NCBI RefSeq assembly: GCF_002875945.1
Contig: NZ_MCZK01000097.1
Span: 62,001 to 126,000, forward strand
DNA: 64,000 nt
Source: Vibrio lentus
Lineage (GTDB): Bacteria; Pseudomonadota; Gammaproteobacteria; Enterobacterales; Vibrionaceae
Reading direction: 5' to 3'
The translations under genes were made by a program, and so were the position numbers. Of this stretch, positions 52,814 through 62,982 are shown piece by piece. The notes beneath the pieces were generated by a model. The model was not told the DNA's origin and did not search any database. It saw only the letters and a list, made by a program, of their open reading frames with translations. Positions within the stretch are counted from its first letter, which is position 1; the number at the start of each line of letters is the position of its first letter.

Positions 52814-54694
52814 ATGACTGAACAATATAATGCAAAAGACCTCGAGGTACTTGAAGGTCTCGATCCTGTGCGACACCGCCCAGGTATGTATACAGAGACA
52901 GAAAGACCGAACCACCTTGCACAAGAAGTCATTGATAACTCGGTCGATGAAGCATTAGCGGGGCACGCTAAGAAAATTAAAGTCGTGCTTCATGCTGACC
53001 AATCATTAGAAGTTACCGATGACGGCCGTGGTATGCCGGTTGATATTCACCCTGAAAAAGGGATCTCGGGTGTTGAGCTGATTTTAACTAAGCTCCACTC
53101 AGGCGGTAAATTCTCAAACAACAACTACAAGTTTTCAGGTGGTTTGCACGGGGTTGGTATCTCGGTAGTAAACGCACTGTCTAAACGTGTAGAAGTGACC
53201 GTTCGCCGTGAAGGGCAAGTGCACGAAATTGCCTTAGAAGGTGGTCATGCAGTAACAGAACTGACTGTGACTGGCACTTGTGGTCATCGCAATAGCGGTA
53301 CATCTGTTCACTTCTGGCCTGATCCTAAATACTTCGATAGCTCTAAGTTTTCGGTTTTACGTCTTATCAATAACCTGCGAGCGAAAGCCGTACTTTGCCC
53401 AGGTTTAGAGATCACTTTCATCGATAAAGTGGGCGGTGAAGAACATAAGTGGTACTACGAAGACGGCCTAAAAGACTACCTTGCTGAAGGCGTGAAAGGT
53501 TACACGTTATTGCCTGAAGAACCTTATGTTGGGGAGTTCGTTGCTGAAACGGAAATGGCGAATTGGGCGATTATCTGGCAGCCAGAAGGCGGTGATATGA
53601 TCACCGAGAGTTACGTGAACTTAGTACCAACTAAACAGGGTGGTACGCATGTAAACGGTCTTCGCCAAGGTCTGCTTGATGCGATGCGTGAGTTCTGTGA
53701 ATTCCGTAACTTGCTGCCTCGTGGCGTTAAGCTAACGGGTGATGACATCTTTGACCGTTGTTCTTACGTTCTATCGGTGAAGATGCAAGATCCACAATTT
53801 GCTGGTCAAACGAAAGAACGTCTATCTTCTCGTCAAACCGCTGCGTTTGTTTCTGGTGTGGTTAAAGATGCGTTTAGCTTGTGGTTGAATGAAAAGCCTC
53901 AGCTAGCAGAATTACTTGCAGAAGCGTGTATTGCTAACGCCCATCGTCGTATGCGAGCAAGCAAAAAGGTTGTACGTAAGAAAATCGCTTCAGGTCCAGC
54001 ACTGCCGGGCAAGCTAACTGACTGTTCAGTTCAAGACTTAAGCCGCACCGAAATCTTCTTCGTGGAAGGGGACTCGGCGGGCGGTTCTGCTAAACAAGCG
54101 CGTGATCGTGAATTTCAAGCGGTAATGCCACTGCGCGGTAAAATTCTCAACACATGGGAAGTGTCGGCAGACCAAGTTCTGGCTTCACAAGAAGTCCATG
54201 ATATTTCGGTTGCTCTCGGTATCGACCCTGATAACGATGATTTGTCGGGTTTACGTTACGGTAAGATCTGTATCCTTGCCGATGCGGACTCGGATGGTCT
54301 TCATATCGCGACGCTATTGTGTGCACTGTTTACTCGCCACTTCCATGCATTGGTTGAAGCGGGTCATATCTATGTGGCAATGCCTCCTCTGTATCGTATC
54401 GATTGCGGTAAAGAAGTGTTCTACGCACTCGATGACGCAGAGAAAGATGGTGTACTTGAGCGACTATCGCAGAAAAAAGCCAAGATCAACGTACAACGAT
54501 TCAAAGGTCTGGGTGAAATGAACCCACTTCAGTTACGTGAAACCACGATGGATCCAAACACTCGTCGCCTTGTTCAGTTGACTATTGATGACAACGACGC
54601 GACCAACGAGATGATGGACATGCTGCTTGGTAAGAAACGTGCAGATGATCGCCGTTCATGGCTACAGACTAACGGTGATATGGCCGAGGTATAA
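52814..54694 (+). CDS. parE: DNA topoisomerase IV subunit B
   Basis: A 626-residue GHKL ATPase subunit of topoisomerase IV, which decatenates daughter chromosomes. ATP-binding motifs VIDNSVDEALAGHA, DDGRGMPVDIHPE and GGLHGVGISVVNALS are intact, as is the TOPRIM region VEGDSAGGSAKQARDREFQAVMPLRGKILNTW. The ATG at 52814 (MTEQYNAKDLEVLEGLDPVRHRPGMY) is chosen over the upstream TTG at 52796. The ribosome binding site is poor. parC begins four bases after its stop. Confidence 0.96.
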   Translation: MTEQYNAKDLEVLEGLDPVRHRPGMYTETERPNHLAQEVIDNSVDEALAGHAKKIKVVLHADQSLEVTDDGRGMPVDIHPEKGISGVELILTKLHSGGKFSNNNYKFSGGLHGVGISVVNALSKRVEVTVRREGQVHEIALEGGHAVTELTVTGTCGHRNSGTSVHFWPDPKYFDSSKFSVLRLINNLRAKAVLCPGLEITFIDKVGGEEHKWYYEDGLKDYLAEGVKGYTLLPEEPYVGEFVAETEMANWAIIWQPEGGDMITESYVNLVPTKQGGTHVNGLRQGLLDAMREFCEFRNLLPRGVKLTGDDIFDRCSYVLSVKMQDPQFAGQTKERLSSRQTAAFVSGVVKDAFSLWLNEKPQLAELLAEACIANAHRRMRASKKVVRKKIASGPALPGKLTDCSVQDLSRTEIFFVEGDSAGGSAKQARDREFQAVMPLRGKILNTWEVSADQVLASQEVHDISVALGIDPDNDDLSGLRYGKICILADADSDGLHIATLLCALFTRHFHALVEAGHIYVAMPPLYRIDCGKEVFYALDDAEKDGVLERLSQKKAKINVQRFKGLGEMNPLQLRETTMDPNTRRLVQLTIDDNDATNEMMDMLLGKKRADDRRSWLQTNGDMAEV

Positions 54695-54697
54695 TGG

Positions 54698-56956
54698 ATG
54701 TCTAACGAAATTACATATGATGGCGTTGAACAATTGCCGATGCGCAAGTTCACCGAAGATGCCTATTTAAATTACTCAATGTACGTGATCATGGATCGTG
54801 CATTGCCTTATATCGGTGATGGCTTGAAGCCAGTACAGCGTCGTATTATCTATGCGATGTCTGAATTAGGCTTATCGGCTGCATCGAAATATAAAAAATC
54901 AGCGCGTACGGTTGGTGACGTTCTAGGTAAGTATCACCCACACGGTGACTCTGCTTGTTACGAAGCCATGGTACTGATGGCGCAACCTTTCTCTTACCGC
55001 TACCCATTGGTGGATGGTCAAGGTAACTGGGGTGCACCGGATGATCCGAAATCATTCGCGGCGATGCGTTATACTGAAGCTAAATTATCTAAATTCGCAG
55101 AAGTGTTACTTGGCGAATTAGGTCAGGGCACCGTTGATTGGCAACCCAACTTTGATGGCACGATGAAAGAGCCTCAAATGCTACCAGCACGCCTTCCTCA
55201 CATCTTGCTTAACGGCATCACAGGTATTGCGGTTGGTATGGCGACCGACATCCCGCCTCACAATGTCCGTGAAGTGGCGAACGCAGCGATTCATTTGATT
55301 GATACGCCGAAAGCTGAACTTCCAGATGTGATGGGTTTCATTCAAGGCCCAGATTACCCGACAGAGGCTGAGATTATTTCGCCGAAGTCGGACATCGAAA
55401 AGATCTATCGTACAGGCCGTGGCAGCATCAAGATGCGCGCGGTATGGCACAAAGAAGGCTCTGATATTGTTATCACCGCTCTTCCTCATCAAGTGTCTGG
55501 TGCGAAGTTACTTGAGCAAATCGCGAACCAAATGCGTGCTAAAAAGCTGCCAATGGTTGACGATCTGCGTGATGAATCTGATCACGAGAACCCAACACGT
55601 ATCGTCGTGGTTCCTCGCTCGAACCGTATCGATTGTGATCAACTGATGAGTCACCTATTCGCTTCGACAGATCTCGAGAAAAACTTCCGCGTTAACTTGA
55701 ACATGATTGGTTTAGACAATCGTCCTCAAGTGAAAGGCTTAGTTCAGATTCTGAAAGAGTGGATTGAGTTCCGTCGTACGACCGTTCGTCGTCGTTTACA
55801 GTACCGTTTAGATAAAGTATTGGCTCGTTTGCACATCTTAGAAGGCTTACTTGCTGCTTACCTAAACATCGATGAAGTGATTGAGATCATTCGAACAGAA
55901 GACGAACCATGTCCTGTCCTGATGAACCGTTTCAACATTTCTGAAATTCAAGCCAATGCGATTCTTGATATTAAACTTCGTAACTTAGCTAAGTTAGAAG
56001 AATTTAAAATCCGAGCTGAGCAAGAAGAGCTTGAAGCTGAACGTGAGAAGCTTGAAAAGCTACTAGGTTCAGAGCGTCGCTTGAATACGCTGATCAAGAA
56101 AGAAATCCAAGCAGATGCTGATAAATACGGCGATGACCGTCGTTCACCATTGATTGAGCGTGCTGAAGCGAAAGCGCTAACAGAGCGTGACTTAGTACCA
56201 AGCGAACCAATTACGGTTGTGTTGTCTGAGAAAGGTTGGATTCGTCATGCTAAAGGGCATGAAGTTGACGCTGAAGGCTTGAACTACAAATCAGGTGATA
56301 AATTCTTAGCGAGCGCTAAGGGTAAGAGTAACCAACAAGCGGTGTTCCTCGGCAGTGATGGCCGAAGCTACTCCCTTGAGTCTCATTCATTACCGTCGGC
56401 TCGAAGCCAAGGTGAGCCAATTACAGGCCGCCTGAACGTCAGTCCGGGTACTTCGATTCGCCAAGTGGTGATGGGAGAGAATGAACAGCTATGGTTAGTT
56501 GGTTCTGATGCTGGATACGGTTTTGTTTGTAAGGGCAGTGATCTACTGTCGAAGAACAAGAGCGGTAAAGCGTTAGTGAACTTACCACAATCTTCAGAAG
56601 TCATGCTGCCAAGCCCAATTGCTGACCTTGAAAGCAACCAGATTTTGGCGATTACTAACCAAGGTCGTATGTTGTTGTTCCCAATTAAAGACTTGCCACA
56701 GCTTAGCAAAGGTAAGGGCAACAAGATCATCAACATCCCTTCTGCGAAAGCGAAAGAGCGTGAAGAGTTTGTGTCACACTTGATGGCAATCCCTGAGAAT
56801 ACGACGCTGACTATCTATGCGGGTAAACGTAAACTTGGTTTGAAACCATCAGACCTTGAGAACTTCCGTGGTGAACGTGGTCGTCGTGGTGGTCTGCTCC
56901 CAAGAGGTTTGCAGCGTGTGACTCGCATCGATATCGAAGACCCAAGCGAATCATAG
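54698..56956 (+). CDS. parC: DNA topoisomerase IV subunit A
   Basis: A 752-residue breakage-reunion subunit. The active-site tyrosine lies in [11 protein letters not shown]. The quinolone-resistance region reads [12 protein letters not shown], with Ser85 and Glu89 equivalent to E. coli Ser80 and Glu84, i.e. the susceptible form. The C-terminal pinwheel beta domain is complete. parE and parC are only three bases apart and co-transcribed, with a terminator at 56999, whereas E. coli separates them. Confidence 0.97.
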   Translation: MSNEITYDGVEQLPMRKFTEDAYLNYSMYVIMDRALPYIGDGLKPVQRRIIYAMSELGLSAASKYKKSARTVGDVLGKYHPHGDSACYEAMVLMAQPFSYRYPLVDGQGNWGAPDDPKSFAAMRYTEAKLSKFAEVLLGELGQGTVDWQPNFDGTMKEPQMLPARLPHILLNGITGIAVGMATDIPPHNVREVANAAIHLIDTPKAELPDVMGFIQGPDYPTEAEIISPKSDIEKIYRTGRGSIKMRAVWHKEGSDIVITALPHQVSGAKLLEQIANQMRAKKLPMVDDLRDESDHENPTRIVVVPRSNRIDCDQLMSHLFASTDLEKNFRVNLNMIGLDNRPQVKGLVQILKEWIEFRRTTVRRRLQYRLDKVLARLHILEGLLAAYLNIDEVIEIIRTEDEPCPVLMNRFNISEIQANAILDIKLRNLAKLEEFKIRAEQEELEAEREKLEKLLGSERRLNTLIKKEIQADADKYGDDRRSPLIERAEAKALTERDLVPSEPITVVLSEKGWIRHAKGHEVDAEGLNYKSGDKFLASAKGKSNQQAVFLGSDGRSYSLESHSLPSARSQGEPITGRLNVSPGTSIRQVVMGENEQLWLVGSDAGYGFVCKGSDLLSKNKSGKALVNLPQSSEVMLPSPIADLESNQILAITNQGRMLLFPIKDLPQLSKGKGNKIINIPSAKAKEREEFVSHLMAIPENTTLTIYAGKRKLGLKPSDLENFRGERGRRGGLLPRGLQRVTRIDIEDPSES

Positions 56957-56998
56957 AGACGTTTGCTATCTTGATTAGATAAGATGATTAGATAAAAG

Positions 56999-57026
56999 AA
57001 AACCCAGCCTGAGAGCTGGGTTTTTT
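56999..57026 (+). terminator. Intrinsic terminator of parEC
   Basis: AAAACCCAGC (56999-57008), CTGAGA loop, GCTGGGTTTTTT. Perfect 10-bp stem. Confidence 0.88.
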
Positions 57027-57084
57027 GTACCTGTATTTTTATATGTGTACTTTAGCGGTTTGAATCACGCCCGTAATGTTAAGC

Positions 57085-58149
57085 CTACAAGCGTGTATCT
57101 TCAGCAATCGTCACTTTCAGAGTTTCGTTTTTACCTTGGCGTAAGATACCCACATCGATGACCGTGCCAGGTCGCAGATCGGTAACAATGTCCATGACGC
57201 TCTGTCGGCCATTAACTTGGGTGTTGTTGATGCTGACAATAATATCTTGTGCTTCAAATCCTGCATCGGCTGCTGGACCGTTCGGGTCAATACCCAGTAC
57301 TACGATGCCACCAATGTTCTTATTACCTAATAGGCGTGATGTCACTGAGTTAATATCTTGCCCATCAATGCCGATGTAACCACGAATTACACGCCCATCA
57401 GCGATGATTTTTTGCATGATCTTATTGGCAAGTGGGTAGGGGATAGCAAACGAAATACCGTAGGTTTCCATATCGGTTGCTTGTTGGAAAGAGGCGGTAT
57501 TGATTCCGACTAGCTCACCTTGTGAGTTAACAAGAGCACCGCCAGAGTTACCTTCATTGATTGCCGCATCGGTTTGAATAAAGGCTTGATGTCCATCGGC
57601 ACTGATTGAAGAACGACCAGTTGCTGAGATAATACCAAAGGTCGTCGTTTGACCTAGGTTGTATGGGTTGCCGATAGCCAGTACCACATCGCCCACGTTG
57701 GCTGTGTAATCTTGGTTCAGTGGAATCACCGGTAAGTTGTCACCGCTGACTCTTAGTATCGCAATATCAGTGCGTTTGTCTGAACCAACTAACTGTGCGG
57801 CAGCAACGCGACCATCTTGTAAGGCAACCACAATTTGGTCAGCCTGAGCCACTACGTGGAAATTGGTAATGATGTAGCCTTTTTCGCTGACAATCACCCC
57901 TGAACCCAAACCTTGAGTCAGCAGTTTGTTGCGATCGCTTTCTGCGTATTTACGGCTATAGATATTGACCACAGCGGGTGCCGCGCGGCGTACAGCTTGG
58001 TTAAATGAAATCTGAAGAGAGCCGATATTATCGACTTTAGGGCTCGTGACGTCAGCAACAATCGCCGGTCGTAAGCTCGGAAATGCGAGAAGAATAAGCG
58101 CCGCTGAAACGAGTCCAAGGGAAATAGAACGAAATAGAAAGGACAGCAT
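57085..58149 (-). CDS. degS: Envelope stress serine protease DegS
   Basis: A 354-residue inner-membrane-anchored protease that starts the sigma-E response by cutting RseA when misfolded porin C-termini bind its PDZ domain. N-terminal helix (about 5-25); catalytic His in NFHVVAQAD, Asp in KRTDIAILRV and Ser in EGNSGGALVN; one PDZ domain (about 255-350). The ATG at 58149 follows AGAGGGAAAC and gives the E. coli length (355); longer upstream reading is not supported. Downstream of degQ as in E. coli, separated by a strong hairpin. Confidence 0.95.
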   Translation of the reverse strand: MLSFLFRSISLGLVSAALILLAFPSLRPAIVADVTSPKVDNIGSLQISFNQAVRRAAPAVVNIYSRKYAESDRNKLLTQGLGSGVIVSEKGYIITNFHVVAQADQIVVALQDGRVAAAQLVGSDKRTDIAILRVSGDNLPVIPLNQDYTANVGDVVLAIGNPYNLGQTTTFGIISATGRSSISADGHQAFIQTDAAINEGNSGGALVNSQGELVGINTASFQQATDMETYGISFAIPYPLANKIMQKIIADGRVIRGYIGIDGQDINSVTSRLLGNKNIGGIVVLGIDPNGPAADAGFEAQDIIVSINNTQVNGRQSVMDIVTDLRPGTVIDVGILRQGKNETLKVTIAEDTRL

Positions 58150-58242
58150 GTTTCCCTCTTCAACAAGTAAGGTGTGAAGCCTCCACCGATGGATGGACGA
58201 CTTGATTACGAGTGAAGCATAGCATTTTGATTCATTTAAAGA

Positions 58243-58289
58243 AAAGGGAAGCTGAGTAAGTTTCAATCAAACTTACTTCGCTTCCCTTT
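58243..58289 (-). terminator. Long hairpin terminator between degQ and degS
   Basis: AAAGGGAAGC (58243-58252) pairs with GCTTCCCTTT (58280-58289), and GTAAGTTT (58256-58263) pairs with AAACTTAC (58269-58276) around CAATC. Together they form a nearly continuous stem of about 20 bp, followed on the minus strand by TCTTT. Confidence 0.75.
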
Positions 58290-58307
58290 GAACATTGTGA
58301 CGAATAG

Positions 58308-59666
58308 TTATCGAATCACAAGGTAGATGGTTCGGTCGCCTCGTTGGATGTTGAGTGCCAATACCCCCGGTTGCTTCTCTAGAATATCTCTAAATTGTGC
58401 AAGGTTTTTGACTGGCTGACGGTTCACACCTATGATGATGTCATCTTTGAGAAGCTGATAGGCTTCAGCCGGAGAGCCTTGAGCAACGCTCGATACTTTT
58501 ACACCTGTCGCTGAGTCGCTCTCGTTGGTGTTGGTCAGTTCCGCGCCTGCAAGTCCTTCATGAAGCTTTTCAGCTTGCGTCTTGCTATTGGTTGATTCGC
58601 CAAGGGTTACATCAAAGCTTTTGCTTTTTCCATCGCGGATAACACCGAGTTCGATCTGCTTGCCTGCGCCTAATGTTGCCACTTTCGCTCTGAGCTCACT
58701 AAAGGTATCAATGCGTTTGCCATTAATAGAGATGATAATGTCTCCGGCTTTAAGTCCCGCTTTGTCTGCTGCGCTATCAGGGACAATTTGACTAACAAAA
58801 GCCCCTTTACTTGATTCATAACCGAGTGCTTCAGCGAGTTCAGAGGTGACTTCTCCACCTTGAACACCCAGCATACCGCGTTTTACTTCACCGAAATCGA
58901 GGATCTGTTCTGTCAGGTTTGTCATCATGTTGGATGGAATTGCAAAGCCGATGCCGACATTGCCTCCGTTAGGGCCTAGGATAGCCGTGTTGATACCAAT
59001 CAGTTCACCGTTAAGATTCACTAATGCACCTCCAGAGTTACCACTGTTAATCGCGGCATCGGTTTGAATGAAGTTCTCGAAGTTCTCTAGATTTAGACCG
59101 CTACGGCCTAACGCTGAAACGATACCGGATGTCACGGTTTGGCCAAGTCCAAATGGGTTGCCGATAGCGACACTGAAATCGCCGACTCTTAGCTTGTCTG
59201 AATCTGCGACTTTTATCTGGGTAAGGTTTTTGGCTTTCTCTAATTTGAGCAATGCGATATCAGACATCTGGTCGCCACCGATCAGCTCGGCATCGTACTC
59301 TCGACCATCATGAAGTTTTACTTTGATATCGTCGGCGCCATTTATAACGTGATAGTTGGTGACGATATGGCCTTTTTTAGCATCAATGATGACACCAGAA
59401 CCTAACCCGCGGAATGGGCGCTCTCGTGTTTGCTCTGGGCCGAAAAAGAATTGGAATTGTTCAGGGATTTGCTGACGTTGTACCTGTTTGCCTTCAACGG
59501 CAATACTAACCACAGCGGGGGTCACTTGTTCAAGCATAGGTGCCAGGCTCGGTAATTGTTCATTACCCACACTTAATGGCAGTGCGGCGGTTGCTTGAAT
59601 GGGGGTGATGATTGAACTTAAGCTTAAAGTTAGTACTGATAAAGCAAGCAAAGGTTTTTTCATCAT
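58308..59666 (-). CDS. degQ: Periplasmic serine endoprotease/chaperone DegQ
   Basis: A 452-residue HtrA-family protease with cleaved signal peptide (about 1-28). Catalytic His in TNYHVINGADD, Asp in QMSDIALLKL and Ser in NSGNSGGALVN; two C-terminal PDZ domains (about 255-345 and 370-450). Lengths and order match E. coli degQ-degS, and DegQ lacks the long Q-linker of DegP. ATG at 59666 or 59663: GAGGAG spacing favours the latter. It probably also fulfils the DegP role; another htrA cannot be excluded. Confidence 0.93.
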   Translation of the reverse strand: MMKKPLLALSVLTLSLSSIITPIQATAALPLSVGNEQLPSLAPMLEQVTPAVVSIAVEGKQVQRQQIPEQFQFFFGPEQTRERPFRGLGSGVIIDAKKGHIVTNYHVINGADDIKVKLHDGREYDAELIGGDQMSDIALLKLEKAKNLTQIKVADSDKLRVGDFSVAIGNPFGLGQTVTSGIVSALGRSGLNLENFENFIQTDAAINSGNSGGALVNLNGELIGINTAILGPNGGNVGIGFAIPSNMMTNLTEQILDFGEVKRGMLGVQGGEVTSELAEALGYESSKGAFVSQIVPDSAADKAGLKAGDIIISINGKRIDTFSELRAKVATLGAGKQIELGVIRDGKSKSFDVTLGESTNSKTQAEKLHEGLAGAELTNTNESDSATGVKVSSVAQGSPAEAYQLLKDDIIIGVNRQPVKNLAQFRDILEKQPGVLALNIQRGDRTIYLVIR

Positions 59667-59788
59667 AAACTCCTCTCTAGTTAAGGCCTTATCCCTCTCA
59701 TATTTGCTATAGATATGAGAAGTTTCAAATGACCTGAGTGAAAGTTATGACTCAAAAACCTTTGTAAAGTTCAAGAAGTGTTAAATGT

Positions 59789-60244
59789 TTACGATGCTTT
59801 TGCTGTGACTACATCAGGAGCATCAATGATTTCTTTCTTCTGTTCTTTAAATAAACCGGTTGCACCATTAGCGTAATCTTTTGGTTGTTCCTCAAGAGTC
59901 GCCTCTTTAGTTGAAGGCTTGTCTTGCGTCTTATCCGAATGGGCAGCGGCTGTTTTGACAAACGGGTTGTCTTGCTCTGGCAGATTAGGAATCAGCTCTG
60001 AACTTGTTTTTTCCATGTGTTGGTACAGCTTTGTGTAGTCCTTACCTAAGGTATCTAACATTTCTGCTGATTTAGCAAAGTGGTCAGCAAGTTCTTGTCG
60101 TTGCTGTTCAAGGGCAAACTTTGCACTGTCTAATTCTTTTTGTACGTTCTTTTGTTTTTTGTATTCAGGCGTCATGAGACGAGAAATAGCGACCCCTAAG
60201 ATAACTCCGACTAGTAAACCGGCAACGGCATACATCCAAGGCAT
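59789..60244 (-). CDS. zapG: Inner-membrane protein ZapG (YhcB, DUF1043)
   Basis: A 151-residue protein with one N-terminal membrane helix (about 4-22), a coiled coil (about 30-85; KELDSAKFALEQQRQELADHFAKSAEMLDTL) and a disordered, charged C-terminus. E. coli YhcB/ZapG links division, envelope synthesis and cell shape. AAGGAG before the ATG. The gene lies between degQ and the divergent zapE, exactly as in E. coli. Confidence 0.9.
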   Translation of the reverse strand: MPWMYAVAGLLVGVILGVAISRLMTPEYKKQKNVQKELDSAKFALEQQRQELADHFAKSAEMLDTLGKDYTKLYQHMEKTSSELIPNLPEQDNPFVKTAAAHSDKTQDKPSTKEATLEEQPKDYANGATGLFKEQKKEIIDAPDVVTAKAS

Positions 60245-60463
60245 AACAGCTCCTTATTATTGTTTTTTAACATGTTTGTTACTGCTTAGTTACACGTGAT
60301 ACGGCTCCATGGTACTATGAGAAAGCCGCAGTATAAAGAGAAATGCGTGTGCGCTAGATAGCAGTTTAGTGTTGCTTTATTCATCGCATCAAATCATCTC
60401 TCGTGCTGTTTGGGTACCTTTTTCTTCGCTGTCTGATATCGCTTTCATTGTGGAAATGTCGTC

Positions 60464-61567
60464 ATGAATCCCGTTAAAAAATACGAACAAGATATAAAAG
60501 AACATGGATTTCAAAGAGATCCAGCACAAGAGCAAGCAGTTAAATCTTTAGATGAACTCTTTCATCAATTCCAAGATTACATGAATACTCCAGTTCCTCA
60601 ACTTACGCGATTCCAGAAATTGCTAGGTAAAAAGCCCGAGTTGCCAGAGCCACCCAAAGGCCTCTATTTTTGGGGCGGTGTAGGGCGTGGCAAAACTTAT
60701 CTAATGGATACGTTTTACGAAGCCTTACCGACCACTAAAAAAATGCGAGTTCACTTCCACCGCTTTATGTATCGAGTTCATGATGAGCTGAAAGCGCTCG
60801 GTAATGTAAGTGACCCGTTACCGCTAGTGGCTGACAAGCTAAAGCAAGAAGCCGACATTATCTGTTTCGATGAGTTCTTTGTTTCAGATATCACCGACGC
60901 CATGATCTTAGGGACTTTGTTCCAAGAGCTATTTGCGCGTAACGTTATCTTGGTGGCGACTTCTAATATCCCACCTGCAGATCTGTATCGTAATGGCTTA
61001 CAGCGTGCACGCTTCTTACCTGCGATTAAGCTGATTCAAGAAAACTGTCGCATCCTTAATGTAGACAGCGGTATTGATTACCGATTGAGAACCTTAGAGC
61101 AAGCTGAGATCTATCATTATCCATTAGATAACCAAGCCAATATCAATCTAGAGAAATATTACGCGCAGTTAGTCGGTGAAGATAAAGAGAAGCTCAAGCA
61201 GATCGAAGTCAACCATCGCCAATTGGATGTCATTGAAGCGAGTGATGGTGTATTACATGGTACTTTTGCACAACTTTGTCAGTCGGCTCGTAGTCAGAAT
61301 GATTACATTGAACTGTCTAAGGTTTATCACACGGTTTTATTAGCGGATGTTTTACAGATGGGGGCGACGTCAGACGATGCGGCGAGGCGATTTATTGCGT
61401 TAGTCGATGAGTTTTATGAGCGTCATGTGAAATTAATAATTTCAGCGGAAGTTGAGTTAGAAAAATTGTACACCAATGGCCAGCTAGAGTTTGAGTTTAA
61501 ACGTTGTCAGTCGCGTTTAATCGAAATGCAGAGCCATGAATATTTGGCAAAAGAACACTTAATTTAG
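60464..61567 (+). CDS. zapE: Cell division ATPase ZapE (AFG1-like)
   Basis: A 367-residue P-loop ATPase of the AFG1/ZapE family that modulates FtsZ ring stability. Walker A GGVGRGKTYLMD (about 68-79), Walker B DIICFDEFFVSD (about 131-142) and sensor ATSNIPP are intact. Length is near E. coli (375). Divergent from zapG, followed by the rplM leader. Confidence 0.93.
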   Translation: MNPVKKYEQDIKEHGFQRDPAQEQAVKSLDELFHQFQDYMNTPVPQLTRFQKLLGKKPELPEPPKGLYFWGGVGRGKTYLMDTFYEALPTTKKMRVHFHRFMYRVHDELKALGNVSDPLPLVADKLKQEADIICFDEFFVSDITDAMILGTLFQELFARNVILVATSNIPPADLYRNGLQRARFLPAIKLIQENCRILNVDSGIDYRLRTLEQAEIYHYPLDNQANINLEKYYAQLVGEDKEKLKQIEVNHRQLDVIEASDGVLHGTFAQLCQSARSQNDYIELSKVYHTVLLADVLQMGATSDDAARRFIALVDEFYERHVKLIISAEVELEKLYTNGQLEFEFKRCQSRLIEMQSHEYLAKEHLI

Positions 61568-61649
61568 CTCTTATTATCTCTAATACGAAAGAGAATTAAA
61601 AAAATCGTGATTTTGTTCAAAAAGAGGTGATTTTTTCTTCGCTCTTCTC

Positions 61650-61655
61650 TATAAT
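61650..61655 (+). promoter_or_regulatory. Probable rplM-rpsI promoter -10 box
   Basis: A perfect TATAAT followed by CCTGCGACC, a GC-rich discriminator typical of stringently controlled ribosomal promoters. The matching -35 (GTGATT, 17 bp upstream) is poor. Transcription would start near 61662, giving a leader of about 150 nt. Confidence 0.55.
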
Positions 61656-61710
61656 CCTGCGACCTACCGTTACTGCGGGCCTCTAGCGATGAGTAAAATC
61701 ACGTTATGCC

Positions 61711-61779
61711 AAGAGTTTTCCAACACTCGAAGGGGTGATGAATGGTAACTCTTAGACAGTGGGAATACGCGAGTATTCC
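61711..61779 (+). promoter_or_regulatory. Structured rplM mRNA leader
   Basis: Two pairings are visible in the 5' leader: AAGAGTT (61711-61717) with AACTCTT (61747-61753), and a tight hairpin GGAATAC-GCGA-GTATTCC (61762-61779) just upstream of the ribosome binding region. They could mediate autogenous control by L13, as documented for enterobacterial rplM; this is inferred. Confidence 0.45.
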
Positions 61780-61814
61780 TTAAGTGTAAATTTTTTAAAT
61801 AGGTAATTATTAGC

Positions 61815-62243
61815 ATGAAAACTTTCGTTGCTAAACCAGAAACTGTAAAACGCGACTGGTATGTTGTAGACGCTGAAGGCAAAACTCTTGGCCGTCTAGC
61901 AAGTGAAATCGCTTCTCGCCTACGCGGCAAGCACAAAGCAGAATACACTCCTCACGTAGACACTGGTGATTACATCATCGTTGTTAACGCTGAGAAAGTT
62001 GCTGTGACTGGTAACAAAGCTAAGGGTAAGGTTTACTACCGTCACTCTGAGTTCCCAGGTGGTCTTAAGACTATCACTTTTGAAAAGCTAATTGCTAAGA
62101 AACCAGAAATGGTTCTTGAACTAGCAGTTAAAGGTATGCTTCCACGTGGTCCTCTAGGCCGCGCGATGTACCGTAAGCTTAAAGTATACGCTGGTACTGA
62201 GCACAACCATGTTGCTCAACAACCACAAGTACTAGACATCTAA
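61815..62243 (+). CDS. rplM: 50S ribosomal protein uL13
   Basis: A 142-residue early-assembly 50S protein, same length as E. coli L13, beginning [33 protein letters not shown] and containing the [17 protein letters not shown] signature. Preceded by a structured leader. rpsI starts 15 bp after its stop. Confidence 0.98.
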   Translation: MKTFVAKPETVKRDWYVVDAEGKTLGRLASEIASRLRGKHKAEYTPHVDTGDYIIVVNAEKVAVTGNKAKGKVYYRHSEFPGGLKTITFEKLIAKKPEMVLELAVKGMLPRGPLGRAMYRKLKVYAGTEHNHVAQQPQVLDI

Positions 62244-62258
62244 TTGGGGATTAAGACA

Positions 62259-62651
62259 ATGGCAGAGAATCAATACTACGGCACTGGTCGTCGCAAAAGC
62301 TCAGCAGCTCGTGTTTTCATCAAACCAGGCTCTGGTGAGATCGTAATCAACAAGCGTAGCCTTGATGTTTACTTCGGTCGTCCAACTTCTCGTATGGTTG
62401 TTAAGCAACCTCTTGAGCTAGTTGAACTAACTGAGAAACTTGACCTTTACATCACTGTTTCTGGTGGTGGTATTTCAGGTCAAGCTGGCGCAATCCGCCA
62501 CGGTATCACTCGTGCTCTTATGGAATACGATGAAACTCTACGTCCTGCTCTACGTGCAGCTGGCTATGTTACGCGTGACGCTCGTTGCGTTGAGCGTAAG
62601 AAAGTTGGTCTACGTAAAGCACGTCGTAAACCTCAATTCTCTAAGCGTTAA
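62259..62651 (+). CDS. rpsI: 30S ribosomal protein uS9
   Basis: A 130-residue protein, the E. coli length, with the characteristic [17 protein letters not shown] start and C-terminal [12 protein letters not shown] tail that reaches the P-site tRNA. The ATG at 62259 follows GGGGATTAAG. Terminator at 62706. Confidence 0.98.
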   Translation: MAENQYYGTGRRKSSAARVFIKPGSGEIVINKRSLDVYFGRPTSRMVVKQPLELVELTEKLDLYITVSGGGISGQAGAIRHGITRALMEYDETLRPALRAAGYVTRDARCVERKKVGLRKARRKPQFSKR

Positions 62652-62705
62652 TTTTTCCTTACCGAAAAATACACGCGACCAGTTTTATTACTGGAATTGT
62701 GGTTC

Positions 62706-62733
62706 AAAGCTCGGCTATATGCCGGGCTTTTTG
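62706..62733 (+). terminator. Intrinsic terminator of rplM-rpsI
   Basis: AAAGCTCGGC (62706-62715), TATAT loop, GCCGGGCTTT (62721-62730; one G-U pair), then T. Confidence 0.85.
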
Positions 62734-62982
62734 TCTTTCTGGCCCCCGCTAAACGCTTTTCCCCCCTCGTTTTATTCCCAAATTCTTATATTTTGAAAGC
62801 TTTTGTAACCCAATGTGCGCTTTGCCTCATGATTGTTACAAAAAGGTAGCTTTATCTTGTCAAAAAGTAGGGTTTTATTTATCATTTGCCGTCAATAAAT
62901 AGAACTAAATACATATTTTGTTAGCCATGCTCTTTATTCGGAATTATTTCAATCCATAAGGAGCAAATGGGAGAATGTTTGG
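62734..62982. other. petABC upstream region
   Basis: No gene in about 250 bp. A TTTTGTAAC/GTTACAAAA inverted repeat (62801-62809 and 62835-62843) and a possible -35 TTGTCA (about 62858) are the only signals noted. No clear FNR or ArcA consensus was recognised. Confidence 0.35.
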
